A DNA stretch of 64,000 nt, from NCBI GenBank assembly GCA_028023455.1, contig JAQFVV010012489.1, positions 3,828,575 to 3,892,574 of the forward strand. The letters run 5' to 3'. This document shows positions 1-10,168 of the stretch, one piece after another. The position numbers and the translations under genes are program-made. Source of the stretch: Epiperipatus broadwayi. Lineage: Eukaryota > Onychophora > Udeonychophora > Euonychophora > Peripatidae. The notes under the pieces are model-generated. The model did no database searches. It saw only the letters and a list, made by a program, of their open reading frames with translations, and was not told the origin of the DNA. Within the stretch, counting starts at the first letter, position 1. The number at the start of each line of letters is the position of its first letter.

Positions 1-790
1 GCATTAACGTGTATCTTACATCTTACTAATCGATGATCACTTCCTGTGTTAAATTTATTAAGAACATTACAATCTTGAAATATATCTTTTCTGTTAGTCA
101 AAATATAATCCAATTCTGCTGTACCTTCATTTGGATGCTTCCATGTCCATTTCCTTTGAACATTTTTCTCAAAAAAAAAAAAAATTCATAATATAAAGTT
201 GTTTTTTTTCTGCAAACTCCACAAGTCTATGTCCTTTCTCATTTCTATTACCATAATCAAAATTACCTACAGCATTTTCATCTTTCATTTGTTTACCAAT
301 TCTAGCATTAAAGTCACCCATAACAATTTTAAAATGTTGTTTATTCTGATCAAAAGCCTCTTGTACATCCGTATAAAAATCTTCTATAACTTCATCACTA
401 TGAGAACTTGTTGGGGCATAAACCTGAATTATCTGCATTTGGTATCTGCTATTAAGTTGTAAAACTATATCTTGCCACTCTATCCGATAAACCATCAATC
501 TCCACAATGTTATTCTTCCATTTTTTATTTATAATGAATCCTACTCCACTTGTATTTCCAATATTTGTGCCTTTATAGTAAAGTATATGTCCACTTTTTA
601 AATCAATTGTTTCTTTATCTTTTCTTCTAACTTCACAAAGTCCAATAATGTCCCATTTAATATAAGACAGTTCTTTTTCTAACTCTTGCAATCTTCCTTC
701 ACTTGAAAGTGGTCTGCAGTTGTAAGTACCTAAATAAAAAGTCATCAACAAATGGCAGCCTGAGTCTGCAATCGAGGGATTATTAGCACC
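1..790 (-). pseudogene. RTE-type LINE endonuclease domain, frameshifted and cut by window edge
   Basis: Reading the minus strand from about 790 to 1 gives an apurinic-type endonuclease/exonuclease/phosphatase domain of an RTE-clade non-LTR retrotransposon, the protein often mis-annotated as craniofacial development protein 2-like. Visible motifs are LGTYNCRPL at the start, DIIGLCEVRRK (catalytic E), GVGFI, IIQVYAPTS, VMGDFNARIG (catalytic D and N), WTWKHPNEG, LDYIL and GSDHRLV (catalytic D and H). The frame changes near 470-505 and again at an A-run at 172-184, so no intact protein is made. The enzyme would nick target DNA to prime reverse transcription. The reverse transcriptase half would lie left of position 1. 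Family assignment is confident; the exact 5' boundary is not. Confidence 0.88.
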
Positions 791-975
791 CTCCACCTTT
801 GGCCACCAACTGCAGCCTTGGTTGGTGACTTTACAGCCTCCTGGGAATAAGGGCCATGATTTTTTTTGTCTGTCATGATTGTATATATTGGAAAAAATAT
901 TCTTAAACTTTGAGATATAAAGCCAATAAACTCACCATGCTGGCTAATGTGTGTTGGTGAGCAGCCCATCCATGT
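1..975 (-). mobile_element. RTE LINE, 5' half (5' leader plus endonuclease)
   Basis: This is the element containing the endonuclease relic. Positions 791-975 read as a moderately complex leader upstream of the endonuclease start, with an open but unconvincing 74-codon frame. It is the same clade and strand as the reverse-transcriptase fragment at the other end of the window, but the two are about 61 kb apart and need not be parts of one insertion. The 5' limit near 975 is judged only by the change to simple AT-rich DNA. Confidence 0.6.
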
Positions 976-1128
976 TCACATACTATATAAATAATCATAT
1001 AGTAATAACAGCTGAATGACAAGAATGTATTGAGTGGACATTAGTAATTTGCCCTGCTCGGTTCCTTTAAGGCCTCCAAGAGGAATCAAAGGGTCTCCTT
1101 TCAGTTAATAGCAAACTCCTTTCTGCAG

Positions 1129-1129
<1 letters not shown>

Positions 1130-1215
<86 letters not shown>
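1130..1215. repeat. (TA)n microsatellite
   Basis: An uninterrupted AT dinucleotide run of about 85 bp. Confidence 0.98.
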
Positions 1216-1218
<3 letters not shown>

Positions 1219-4009
1219 GCAAACTATTACTGAATAAATTCTGTCTACCATACCATAAAATGAATAAGTATATGGGCTAGTTAAAACTTGGAAAATTTTT
1301 TCAGCTTTAAATAAGGTTTAGGATTTTTTGTAAAGTGACCTGACCATAATTATTTCTTCTAGTCATCCAAATGTGGTTAGCAACTGAATATGTAGAAACC
1401 CATAGTTAGATTGTAAACAACAATGAAACAACTTTAACCACAACCAACTAACAATTAAAAAGTCTTGATAAATGTAACTTTCCCTTTTGACATTGTTCTA
1501 TGAGATGTTGGTGAATACACTTTTGCCTAACATTGTTCCTTAACTTGTAGTGTATTTAGGTGCAATACAGTTTATATTTTTTAACCAGATTTATGAATGA
1601 TAATAATTTTGGCAAAATATCAAAAATATTACAATATAATAATACTACTGTAATTGTTGGTACTGAACAAATGTCAAGAAATATATATGCTAATTGGCAG
1701 CAAATGTCATGCATAATGTAAATGATTTTACAACATTTAAAATACAAATCAATAACATTTCATAAAATATCTGGAAGGTGAAAATTATGGATACGCAGTA
1801 ATTGGGTTCAAGTAAATGATCCTCAACAAGTTATAGAGTAGGAAAAATTACATAGTATTCTGCATAATATGGAATAATAGAAGAATAGCATACTTTGGAG
1901 ACCAGGGCTTATGGATTACAACTCAGGCATGCCACTTTGACATTTAAACATTTTATAAAGGTCAGTCCTTTTTGTTAAAATGTTAGCAAGATAATTATAT
2001 TGACTCATATTCTCTAATTAATAATGAAGCAAGATAATTATGTTGACCCCCTATTCTCAAGTTGATAATGATCCAAATATTAAAAACCTTCTTTATGTAA
2101 TTATCTACTATTCATAAAATGTAATATCTGCAACAAATCATGCAATCAAATTTCATTGATATGATAGGTCTAGTATAGACACTACATTTTTAAAGTGCAT
2201 GATTTTTGAACTAATAAGTGATTATTGGTATTCCATTACATTTTCATTACAATCATTAGACATCACTGGTAAATTAGAAAAAATGATAGAAAAAATACAA
2301 AAGTAAAATATTGGTGGGTTTTGGAATGATTATATAAACAATTTATAAACTGAAATACATCCTCATATATTATGTGCTATTGCCATATTTTATTGATATT
2401 TTGTGGTGATACATTTTAATTTCTTCTATTGCAATCATTCTCTGTTAGCTTCTGTATTCAGCTTCATATCAGCCTAATAAAAACAATTAAATTGCATCTT
2501 TATACATAAAGATTGCTTTTGAGATTAATTTATAATATTAACAAATCTGCTTTTGTCCTAAAATTCATTCTTAGAAAGTCTGTCATTATTTATGCATTAC
2601 AATATATTTTTATAATAATGTATTCTTTTGCACAACTTTTCACAGCAGACAATATTTTAAAATATCAAATTAAGAATATTTTTTAATGTTATCATCATAA
2701 ACCATCATTTTTATTTATTATCATTTCACTATAAGATGAAGATTACTTCAAGTTTCTCTTCTTCACATTATTGCAGAAAAATTTCTCATCTTATTCAAAG
2801 ATTTGATGTAATCATAGTCATATTCTAAACCTTTCATAATCTCTTGGTATTCAATTTAAGACATCTGTTCTCCACTAGAGCCATCATATCTAATAACATC
2901 TGTAGATCAACTTTATTTTAGTCTTTTAAATATTTCAAAGATGGCAGTTATAATTCTTTATTTTTGATGTGCTTTCAATCAGTTTTTGTTATTTCCAAAA
3001 AACTTAGCTTTATAATGAAATACATATAAAATAAATTTATTAAAAACTGTTCTTTTAAAACCATAAGCATATTTCCTAGTAGACACATTTCATTTAAGTT
3101 TAATTCTATCACCACTTTCATCTAATATATTTCTGTACATAATAATAATCTGACAAAACGCACATATATCACTGATAGCATTGAAATAATTGTGAGACTA
3201 AAATGGTAATAATGTAAATGTGCCATTAAAAAGAAATAATAAATGAACAACTAAAGTCCTGGACTAAAATATAAATAATAGCAAGAGACTACAAATAATA
3301 AAGCTATTTGATATAGAAAGTTATCTGCAATGATGTGAATAAGAGAAGTTATATATCAAATAGATAGCTTAAACTTAAAGAGACTATTAACAATATTTGT
3401 AAAATGATGTTTTTATTAAATATTTATCTTTTTTAAAAATGGTTCAAAATTATAAGAATGGTTCAAAATTATATTGCTTTGAAAAGGCAAAATACTTTTT
3501 TTAATGGTATTTTTATATGAAAGAATTTTGTTCTTTAATAAGAAATAATGAAATAAAATATAAGGAACTCTTGCAATTCAAACAGTAATACAACTTTATA
3601 ATGTGTATAAAGAAAACTTAGCCATTTCTTGCTCATAGTAAAGTCAACATTTTAACAAAGAAATCAAATTTTCTATAAGTTTCGATATGAAATAAAGCAG
3701 CAAAAATATATTATTGTTTCAAAGAAAAAAAATTTTTTTTTCTGTAAATACATATTTTTCATAGCAAGAACATATTTAAAATTCAAAGGAATTGATGAAC
3801 AATTATCTAAAGCATGCACAAGATGAAAGCAGTCTTATGAATTTTATAAACCATGAGCTTATATTTACTGATTTTATATATTGATTGCTAAACGAGATAT
3901 GAAAGGAAAAAATGTGAATGTTTTAACTCTCTGTTAGATAGTATAATTAAATACAAGTTATTTCATTATGGAGAAAAATATTCCATTTAATAAATGAAAT
4001 GCAAATTAA
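1216..4009. other. AT-rich stretch, no gene seen
   Basis: Low-GC, CpG-poor DNA with frequent stops in all frames. The only open frame of note (minus, 1556-1747, 63 codons) is hydrophobic and AT-driven and resembles nothing. No repeat family was recognised here. Confidence 0.7.
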
Positions 4010-4090
4010 TTAAAACATATATATATATAATAATGCTGCTGTATGTTTATTAAAACATATATATATATAATAATGCTGCTGTATGTTTAT
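4010..4090. repeat. 40-bp tandem duplication
   Basis: A 40-bp unit containing a short TA run followed by TAATGCTGCTGTATG occurs twice back to back with no visible difference (TAATGCTGCT at 4031 and 4071), implying a recent duplication. Confidence 0.9.
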
Positions 4091-4531
4091 TTGGTTTCAA
4101 GCTTTTATATATGTGAATGTCTAAAATAAAGAAAAACATCATACTTTGTATAGATTTTTAATGTATGAACATAAAACCTGTTATGCAATTAAATTTTTTT
4201 AATTATACATATTAAAATGTAATATAAAATTAAATAATGCTTTTATAAATTATAATAGAATACTAAACTAAGAGAGAAAGACCATGTGTCTATATAAATG
4301 TACTCAAACATAGAAGAGTAAATTCTTATATGAATGTATTCACTTGATATATAACATTTTTCTTTCATTAAAAATCAATCCCTTCATTATATAACAGAAA
4401 TGTTGACATTGTTAATACTGCAACTGTTTAATAACAATTTACATTCAATAGCAACCACATGGCTCTTTATGTGGGATAAAAATGCCTCAACAAAAAATGA
4501 TTCATAGTGCTACTAGTACAAAATAAATACT

Positions 4532-4534
<3 letters not shown>

Positions 4535-4572
<38 letters not shown>

Positions 4573-4591
4573 ATATATATATATATATATC

Positions 4592-4615
<24 letters not shown>
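4535..4615. repeat. interrupted (TA)n microsatellite
   Basis: Two TA runs separated by a short AAAGTATA interruption, directly abutting the first 409-bp hammerhead-bearing unit. Confidence 0.95.
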
Positions 4616-4623
<8 letters not shown>

Positions 4624-4627
4624 TAGT

Positions 4628-4680
4628 GATCTGGGCCAACTGATTAGTGCTGGTTCAGCACAAAATGTATTTTGGGGATC
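4628..4680 (+). ncRNA. hammerhead-ribozyme-like motif, unit 1 (degenerate)
   Basis: Helix I is CCAA (4636-4639) with TTGG (4672-4675), then a 4-nt/1-nt internal loop, then GATC (4628-4631) with GATC (4677-4680). The core CUGAUGA is CTGATTA here. Helix II is GTGCTG/CAGCAC (4647-4652/4656-4661) closed by a 3-nt loop. The expected GAAA is AAAA, and only 6 nt remain for helix III. The G8 and G12 changes make this copy probably inactive. Confidence 0.6.
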
Positions 4681-5036
4681 ATTTGTCTTTTAATGTATCT
4701 TTACTTATGTGAATTTAAAAGAATGGAGAAGTATAGAGGTGTTTATTATATCTATAAAGATATTACACATGGAAAATGTGAATAACTCAGTATGTGTGTA
4801 AAATTTAAAAAAAAAAAACAGATATATTAATCTTTAACTGAGGTTTAAAGTTTATATCTGAGCTAGAGATAATCTCTAGTTTTGAAAATGATTAGTAATA
4901 ATCATTATTGTATTTTTCTGAAATGGATGGCGTCAAAGTTATGAGTGGAGGGAAGTTTGACAATGGTGAATGAAAATGTAACAATTTACTCTAGATAAAT
5001 ACTTTTTATATAGTAGAGATATATATAAGAGATAGT

Positions 5037-5089
5037 GACCTGGGCCAACTGATGAGTGCTGGTTTAGCACAAAATGCATCTTGGGGGTC
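5037..5089 (+). ncRNA. hammerhead-ribozyme-like motif, unit 2
   Basis: The core CTGATGA (5049-5055) is perfect. Helix II is GTGCT/AGCAC (5056-5060/5066-5070). Helix I is CCAA/TTGG (5045-5048/5081-5084), and the outer pairing is GACC (5037-5040) with GGTC (5086-5089), a compensatory change from the GATC/GATC of unit 1 at the same spacing. The GAAA box is AAAA (5071-5074). The predicted cleavage position is after C5080. Loss of G12 would impair catalysis. Confidence 0.65.
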
Positions 5090-5858
5090 ATTTGTCTTTT
5101 ACTGTATCTTTATTTATATGAATTTAAAAATAATGGGGAAGTATGAAGATGTTTATTATATCTATAAAGATATTACACACGAGAAAGAGAAAGGTGAATA
5201 ACTCTGTGTGAGTAAAATTAAAAAAAAAAAATCAGATATATTAACCTTTAACTGAGGTTTAAAGTTTATACTTGTGCCAGAGATAATCTTTAGTTTCAAA
5301 AATGATTATTAATAATCATTATTGTATTTATCTGAAATGGATGGTATCAAAGTTGTGAGTGGAGGAAAGTTTGACAATGGTAAATGAAAATGTAATAATA
5401 TCATTATTTTTTAGTTTTTCTACACAATATTTTTTTTCAGCTTTAGAATATTCAATGGGTTATTGTGTTTATATACAATATAAATAAAATGTCCATTAAT
5501 TAAAAAATTATTGTAATAACAAAAAAATAATAAATATAATGGTAATAATCTATTATAAACAGTCTTTCAATCCACAAAAGAACTTTCAGTTAATTCTTTA
5601 ACCTGCCACAACTGTCATTAAATTCAAATACCAAAGCGGAGACAAATGTCATCAACTCAAATTCCATGAATCTCAAATTTTAATGTTAGCAGAATGTCTA
5701 TTAATTACACTCATTTTATTCCTATTTATTAAAATTACCTCACTGATTTTTCTTTTATTATGGTTTCTCTCTTCATGAAGAATCTTCACACTTTCAATAT
5801 GTCCTTTCATGATCCAAGAAAACTGAAGCTGTTATTAAACCATTGTTATTTTTATTTT

Positions 5859-6056
5859 TCACACACTTATATAACAGTTCATACTCTTTAATCTTTTTTC
5901 AATACTGCACCTTGATTTACCTATATATGATAACATAAATCCACAAAAAATTTGATACACAACATTACATTTTTGCTTGACAGGTATGACATTTTTAAAA
6001 TTATTCACTAAATTTATTAATATTATTTGGAGTACAGAAGGAAACATTAAACACAT
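5859..6056 (-). pseudogene. PLE GIY-YIG endonuclease fragment, left arm
   Basis: The 65-codon minus frame contains VIPVKQKCNVVYQIFCGF followed by SYIGKSRCSIEKRLK, the classic PLE GIY-YIG layout: VYQI as the GIY block, a short cysteine-bearing spacer, YIGKSR as the YIG block with its arginine, then a basic helix. In PLEs this nuclease follows the reverse transcriptase and cuts target DNA. The frame opens in a region resembling the linker before the nuclease and ends soon after it. Upstream reverse-transcriptase sequence is missing from this arm. It is a 5'-truncated relic. Confidence 0.72.
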
Positions 6057-6199
6057 TCTTATATATATCCTTAATGAAAAAATATGTCATTACTAGTGTG
6101 ATAAATTAAAAAATATTGGGTTATTTGCCAAATAATTTCTTGAAGTTGATTATAAGATGGAACACATTAACAATATTTATATGTCAATTTAAAAAGAGT

Positions 6200-6600
6200 T
6201 ATAATGGTTTAAAGAAGTTGAAGATTGATAGTAAAAATGGATATCTATTCCATTTATTTCAAATGCTCAAGTGAAATTTTTTAAGGATATATATAAAAGA
6301 ATGTGTTTAATGTTTCATTCTGTTTTCCAAATAATGTTAATAAATTAGTGAATAATTTTAAAATGTCATACCTGTCAAGCAAAAAAGTAATGTTGTGTAT
6401 CAAATTTTTTATTGATGAATGTTATTACATATAGCTGAATTGAGGTGTATTGAAAAAAAGATTAAAGGAGCATGAATTGTTATATAAACATTTGAAAAGT
6501 AAAAATAATAATGATTTAATGACTGCTTTAGTTTTCTTGGATCATGAAAGGACATATTGAAAGTGTGAAGTTTCTTCATGAAGAGAGAAACTATAATAAA
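6200..6600 (+). pseudogene. PLE GIY-YIG fragment, right arm, heavily decayed
   Basis: This is the inverted homologue of the left arm. Short in-frame pieces match it (VKQK, NVVYQIF, then after frameshifts KRLKEHE-like and LKSKNNN-like stretches), separated by stops. It begins further upstream than the left copy, with a piece resembling the protein region just before the nuclease. No open frame remains. Identified by homology to its partner and by motif order. Confidence 0.6.
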
Positions 6601-6795
6601 ATAAAAATTAAGGAGGTAAGTTTAATAAATAGGAAAAAAATGAAATTAATTAATAGACATTCTGCTAACATTAAAATTTGGGAGTCATGGGATTTGAGTT
6701 GATGACATTTTCTTCCATTTTTTTTAAATTTAACAACAGTTGAGGCAGGTTAAGAAATTAACTGGAAGTAATTCTGTAAATTGAAAAATTGTTTA

Positions 6796-8357
6796 TAATA
6801 ATTTATCATCATTATATTCACTATTATTGTTATATATGTATAAGCTATAATTTAAAAATATAAATTACAATAATTTTAAATTTACTCTTTTTATACAAAA
6901 TATTCTATGACAACTAAAACTCAATTTCAAAACCATTTAAAATCAAATCCCCTACAGTGGATAAAAAATATTGCATAGCAGCCTATGTATACCTGTAGAC
7001 AAAAAACTTGATGACATATAGTATCAAAATTACTCAAGATAGACAATTAAAATACTTTGCATATAAATAAATAATAGGATGAAAAGCAAAAGAGATAAAC
7101 ACTAAGCTAGTAAAAATATATTTAAAATGATTTCAAAGTAGTTAAGATGTTTAAAAGTGATTTATTACTTTTAAATTAATAAATAATTTTAAGTAAAAAG
7201 TTTAAAATAATAAATGATTCAACTACAAAATTTGAATTATTTATTTTTTCATTAATTTCTTCTTTTTATTTATGTGATAATTTATTTATGCCAGAATAAT
7301 TTTATTATTATTAATTTACATTCACATTTTATATTTACATTTATTTGGTATTGATATATTTAAGACACATTTACTTAACATCTATGAATTTAAGTAAAGA
7401 TTTTAAAATAACATTCCCAAATGTAACTTGTAATGGAAAATCATCAAGTCAAATACACCTCAAGTTTAATTTTTTGTTATTAGTTAAATTACAATGTTAT
7501 AAAATTTATATAATAAAGTATGTGTGCAAAATTAAGCGTACATACACTGTTTGAATATATTTTTTATACTTAAAGCATTAGTAATAATTAAATTACAGAA
7601 GTATGCTTTCAATTACTGTAATGTATTTCTAATTAATTCCATGTATATTGTAGGATAAGACCCAATTATTTCAAACAAAAAAAAAGACACATTTTGTTTG
7701 TGTGGGGTTATTTTTTTATGTACATATTATATTATTGTTATAATTTTATATATGCAAAAGACAGATAACACTATGTGTGCAATATAAATTACAGCTTTAA
7801 AATGGTCCCACCATATTAAAAAGGAGAAAAACATATTTTCATAAAAACTTTTTTATATTATATATACAATTATTGTCACAAAAGAAATCAAGTAATAATA
7901 CCTGAATATCCTAGCACCTCATTGAGAAACCCAGTAACAGAAATCGGTCTGGGGTTGGGGATATTCTGCAAAGCTTGTTAAAAGCTTATTTGTAAGCTCA
8001 ATATATAACAATTATCGTTGTTATATAAATATATTTTATTTTATATTATATTGTGTAATTTATTTAAATATAGGGAAAAAACAGCATAATTGATTAAATT
8101 TATTTCCGTTTTTGATAATATATTAATTATATATGCAAAAAATCTTTAAATTTATTTAATTCAAACGTGGTTTTTATACTAATTTTATTATTTCTATCGT
8201 TTAATTATGCACAAAAATTTAATTTAATCATAGTTATAAGATCTCATATATAACCTGAATCTTTATATATTTCTTTCTCATTTATATTTTTTTATTCTTT
8301 TGAAAACTATTAATATAAAGATCATTAAATCTTTCTTAATATCAATTTCATTATAAA
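6796..8357. other. AT-rich stretch, no gene seen
   Basis: Very AT-rich sequence with short homopolymer runs. The one plus frame (7345-7554) has no recognisable motif and is not considered real. Confidence 0.7.
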
Positions 8358-8469
8358 ATGTATTCCTCCATATATATAATTATAAGGGATTTAAACTCAA
8401 ACTCCTTGTTGTCATTCAGTCCATCTAATACATTTGATACACATGATTACATATATATGGAAAACATAA

Positions 8470-8532
8470 ATGATTTCCAATATACATATTTTGTGCTGAA
8501 CCATGACCCATCATCAGATTGTCCAGATCATC
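8470..8532 (-). ncRNA. hammerhead-like motif, left arm (degenerate)
   Basis: CTGATGA lies at 8517-8511 on the minus strand. Helix II is disrupted on its 5' side, but GTTCAGCAC then AAAA are kept, followed by the 8-nt helix III segment TATGTATA and TTGG. Outer helix I ATGAT/ATCAT is kept; the inner CCAA has become CAAT. Confidence 0.5.
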
Positions 8533-8534
8533 AT

Positions 8535-8574
<40 letters not shown>

Positions 8575-8575
8575 A
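8530..8575. repeat. (CA)n(TA)n microsatellite
   Basis: A CA run of about 12 units grading into a TA run. Confidence 0.95.
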
Positions 8576-9185
8576 AATCAATGCTTAGTTTATATTAAGA
8601 TAGAAATTCTTCAAACTTTAATAGTCACGTTTTAATTTTCTCCATTGTGCAACTCTTCAATCGTCCTTATTATTCAAATTCTGATGATGGCAAGTTCAAA
8701 ACCCTTGTTTGCCAATTTTGTTGTCATACCCATGCTGAATGTAAGACATTATGACTCCTTATATGCAGGATCTTAAGTTCATTTAAATACATGGAAGAAG
8801 GATGGACAAAATACAAGCTGAATATATAATACTTAAATATTTTGTATACTTTTAAGCCAGATGTAATTATAGTGATTTGATATCAGACTTTCAAACTATC
8901 TTTTGTCATTCATTTCATTTTATACAATGGATACACATCATCACATACTTGCAAAAAGATAAAAGACATAAGGTCCTGCATATGAATGGTCATAATGAGT
9001 TATGGTTAACATGGCTATGACAACAAAATTGGAAAACAAGACTTTGAACATGCCATCATCAGATTTTTAATGATATGGATGGCTGGACAGTTGCAGGGTA
9101 GAGAAAACTGAAACCTGTCCATAAAAGTTTGAAGATTTGCTATTTTAATATAAATAGAGCATTGATTACATATGTGTGTGTGAAA

Positions 9186-9246
9186 GATGATCTGGACCAA
9201 CTGATGAGTGCTGGTTCATATGAAATATGTATATTGGAGACCATTT
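9186..9246 (+). ncRNA. hammerhead-like motif, right arm
   Basis: CTGATGA (9201-9207) is perfect and GAAA (9222-9225) is present. TATGTATA gives a minimal helix III (A15.1 with U16.1, one further pair, 4-nt loop) and TTGG (9234-9237) pairs with CCAA (9197-9200). The 3' strand of helix II is damaged (CATAT in place of CAGCAC), so the GAAA may be fortuitous. Outer helix I GATC/GACC has one mismatch. Confidence 0.55.
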
Positions 9247-9358
9247 ATCTTTTTCATATGAATGTTATCATGTGTATCTGTTGTATAAGATGAAATGAAT
9301 GGCAAAAGAAGTTTGAAAGTCTGGGTTCAAATCCCCTATAATTACTTTTAGCTTAAAA

Positions 9359-9428
9359 GTATATATAATATACTTGAATTTAAATATTATATATATATAT
9401 ATATAATATTTAAATTCATATATATTAT

Positions 9429-9465
<37 letters not shown>

Positions 9466-9466
9466 T
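9359..9466. repeat. palindromic TA-rich repeat
   Basis: TA runs flanked by inverted TTGAATTTAAATATTATA/TATAATATTTAAATTCA-type segments. Confidence 0.85.
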
Positions 9467-10060
9467 GTAGACATGGTGATGGGCACAACCAAGCCAAGCC
9501 AATTGAAGCTAAACAGCGAGCCAACAAACAGTGGGAAGGAAATAATCAAATAATAATAAAAATAACAATATAACCACTGATCTCAATCTGCTTTAATAAA
9601 TAAACACTTATTAATTAATAATTTCCTAGCTCAGAATAATAATAGAAATAATACTAAATTGACTCATGAGACTGTGTTCCTATGCTATGGTGTACAGACT
9701 GCCTTAAAGTCAAATAAGTATCAAAACACATACTTGACTGCATAGAAATGTCATTGTATTACAACCCTTTAAGAATTACAATCATATCAATATGCCTAGC
9801 TATAATATTTTTTTTTAAATAAAGCAAAATAATATTTCAACTAAATATTTAAAAATAATAATATTAAAATTTATTATTAGAATAAATTTATATTTTAATT
9901 TGAAGTAAATATTGATCTAAATATTTATTGTATTTTAATTTTTATCTCAGGGATATCATATTACAGAAAGAACAAAGCATAGGATATTGGATAAGAAAGG
10001 ACAATTTTATGGAAATCCAATAATTCAGACAAAATTGAGAAAAATGTAAAATAATAATTA
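9467..10060. other. AT-rich stretch, no gene seen
   Basis: No coding signal, recognised repeat or structured motif beyond base bias. Confidence 0.65.
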
Positions 10061-10168
10061 AGCGTTGTTAGCCAAGAGGTCATCGCAGCCGCCTTGCAAG
10101 CAAGTAGTTGGTTGCAGACAGTTGATGGTTCGCACCCCGGCAGATGCTATGACATATGAAAAAAAAAC
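10061..10168 (+). mobile_element. tRNA-derived SINE, Ala-like head
   Basis: The A box TAGCCAAGAGG (10069-10079) and B box GGTTCGCACCC (10127-10137) are spaced as in a tRNA gene. The anticodon loop reads CTTGCAA (TGC, alanine-like). The 3' tail is GCTATGACATATG followed by an A-run. It would be transcribed by RNA polymerase III and mobilised by a LINE. Close relatives are at 45951 and 60961. Confidence 0.8.

Larger units (their letters stand above)
4500..5395 (+). mobile_element. tandem dimer of a 409-bp unit with a hammerhead-like core per unit (retrozyme-like)
   Basis: Two direct copies of one sequence start near 4614 and 5023; the landmark CTGGGCCAAC is at 4631 and 5040, a period of 409 bp. 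Homology continues through the whole unit, including an A-run, a TTTAACTGAGGTTTAAAG block and a stretch around GAAATGGATGG, and ends near 5395. The 100 bp before unit 1 resemble the end of unit 1, so a partial third unit may precede it. There is no coding capacity. Each unit carries a hammerhead-ribozyme-like fold near its start. Known animal retrozymes are tandem repeats of a few hundred bp with one type I hammerhead per unit, which fits. The copies differ by point changes and small indels, so this is not an assembly duplication. Confidence 0.65.
5570..6795. mobile_element. second Penelope-like element as head-to-head inverted pair
   Basis: Arms of about 500 bp (5570-6088 and 6270-6795) are inverted copies of each other, with many base differences. 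Coding polarity is minus in the left arm and plus in the right arm, so the 3' ends point outwards. The centre (about 6090-6270) belongs to the right copy, which extends further 5'. The encoded product is the GIY-YIG end of a PLE protein different from the one at 21.6-27 kb. Confidence 0.65.
8358..9360. mobile_element. foldback element with hammerhead-like modules in both arms
   Basis: The left part (8370-8540, minus) and right part (9186-9350, plus) are inverted copies. Each reads outward from a hammerhead-like module, through a conserved TATCxxTTGTATxAGA-type block, to a B-box-like TTCAAATCC terminus. Between them a second inverted pair (about 8685-8775 and 8985-9065, TCTGATGATGGCA blocks) and another minus tail fragment (about 8855-8970) are present. 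The same outward-facing arrangement recurs at 39.5 and 44.7 kb. Confidence 0.6.

Noticed and set aside
10061-10168. Functional tRNA gene
   Set aside because: The cloverleaf is incomplete, there is a 3' tail with an A-run, and dispersed copies share it; a SINE.
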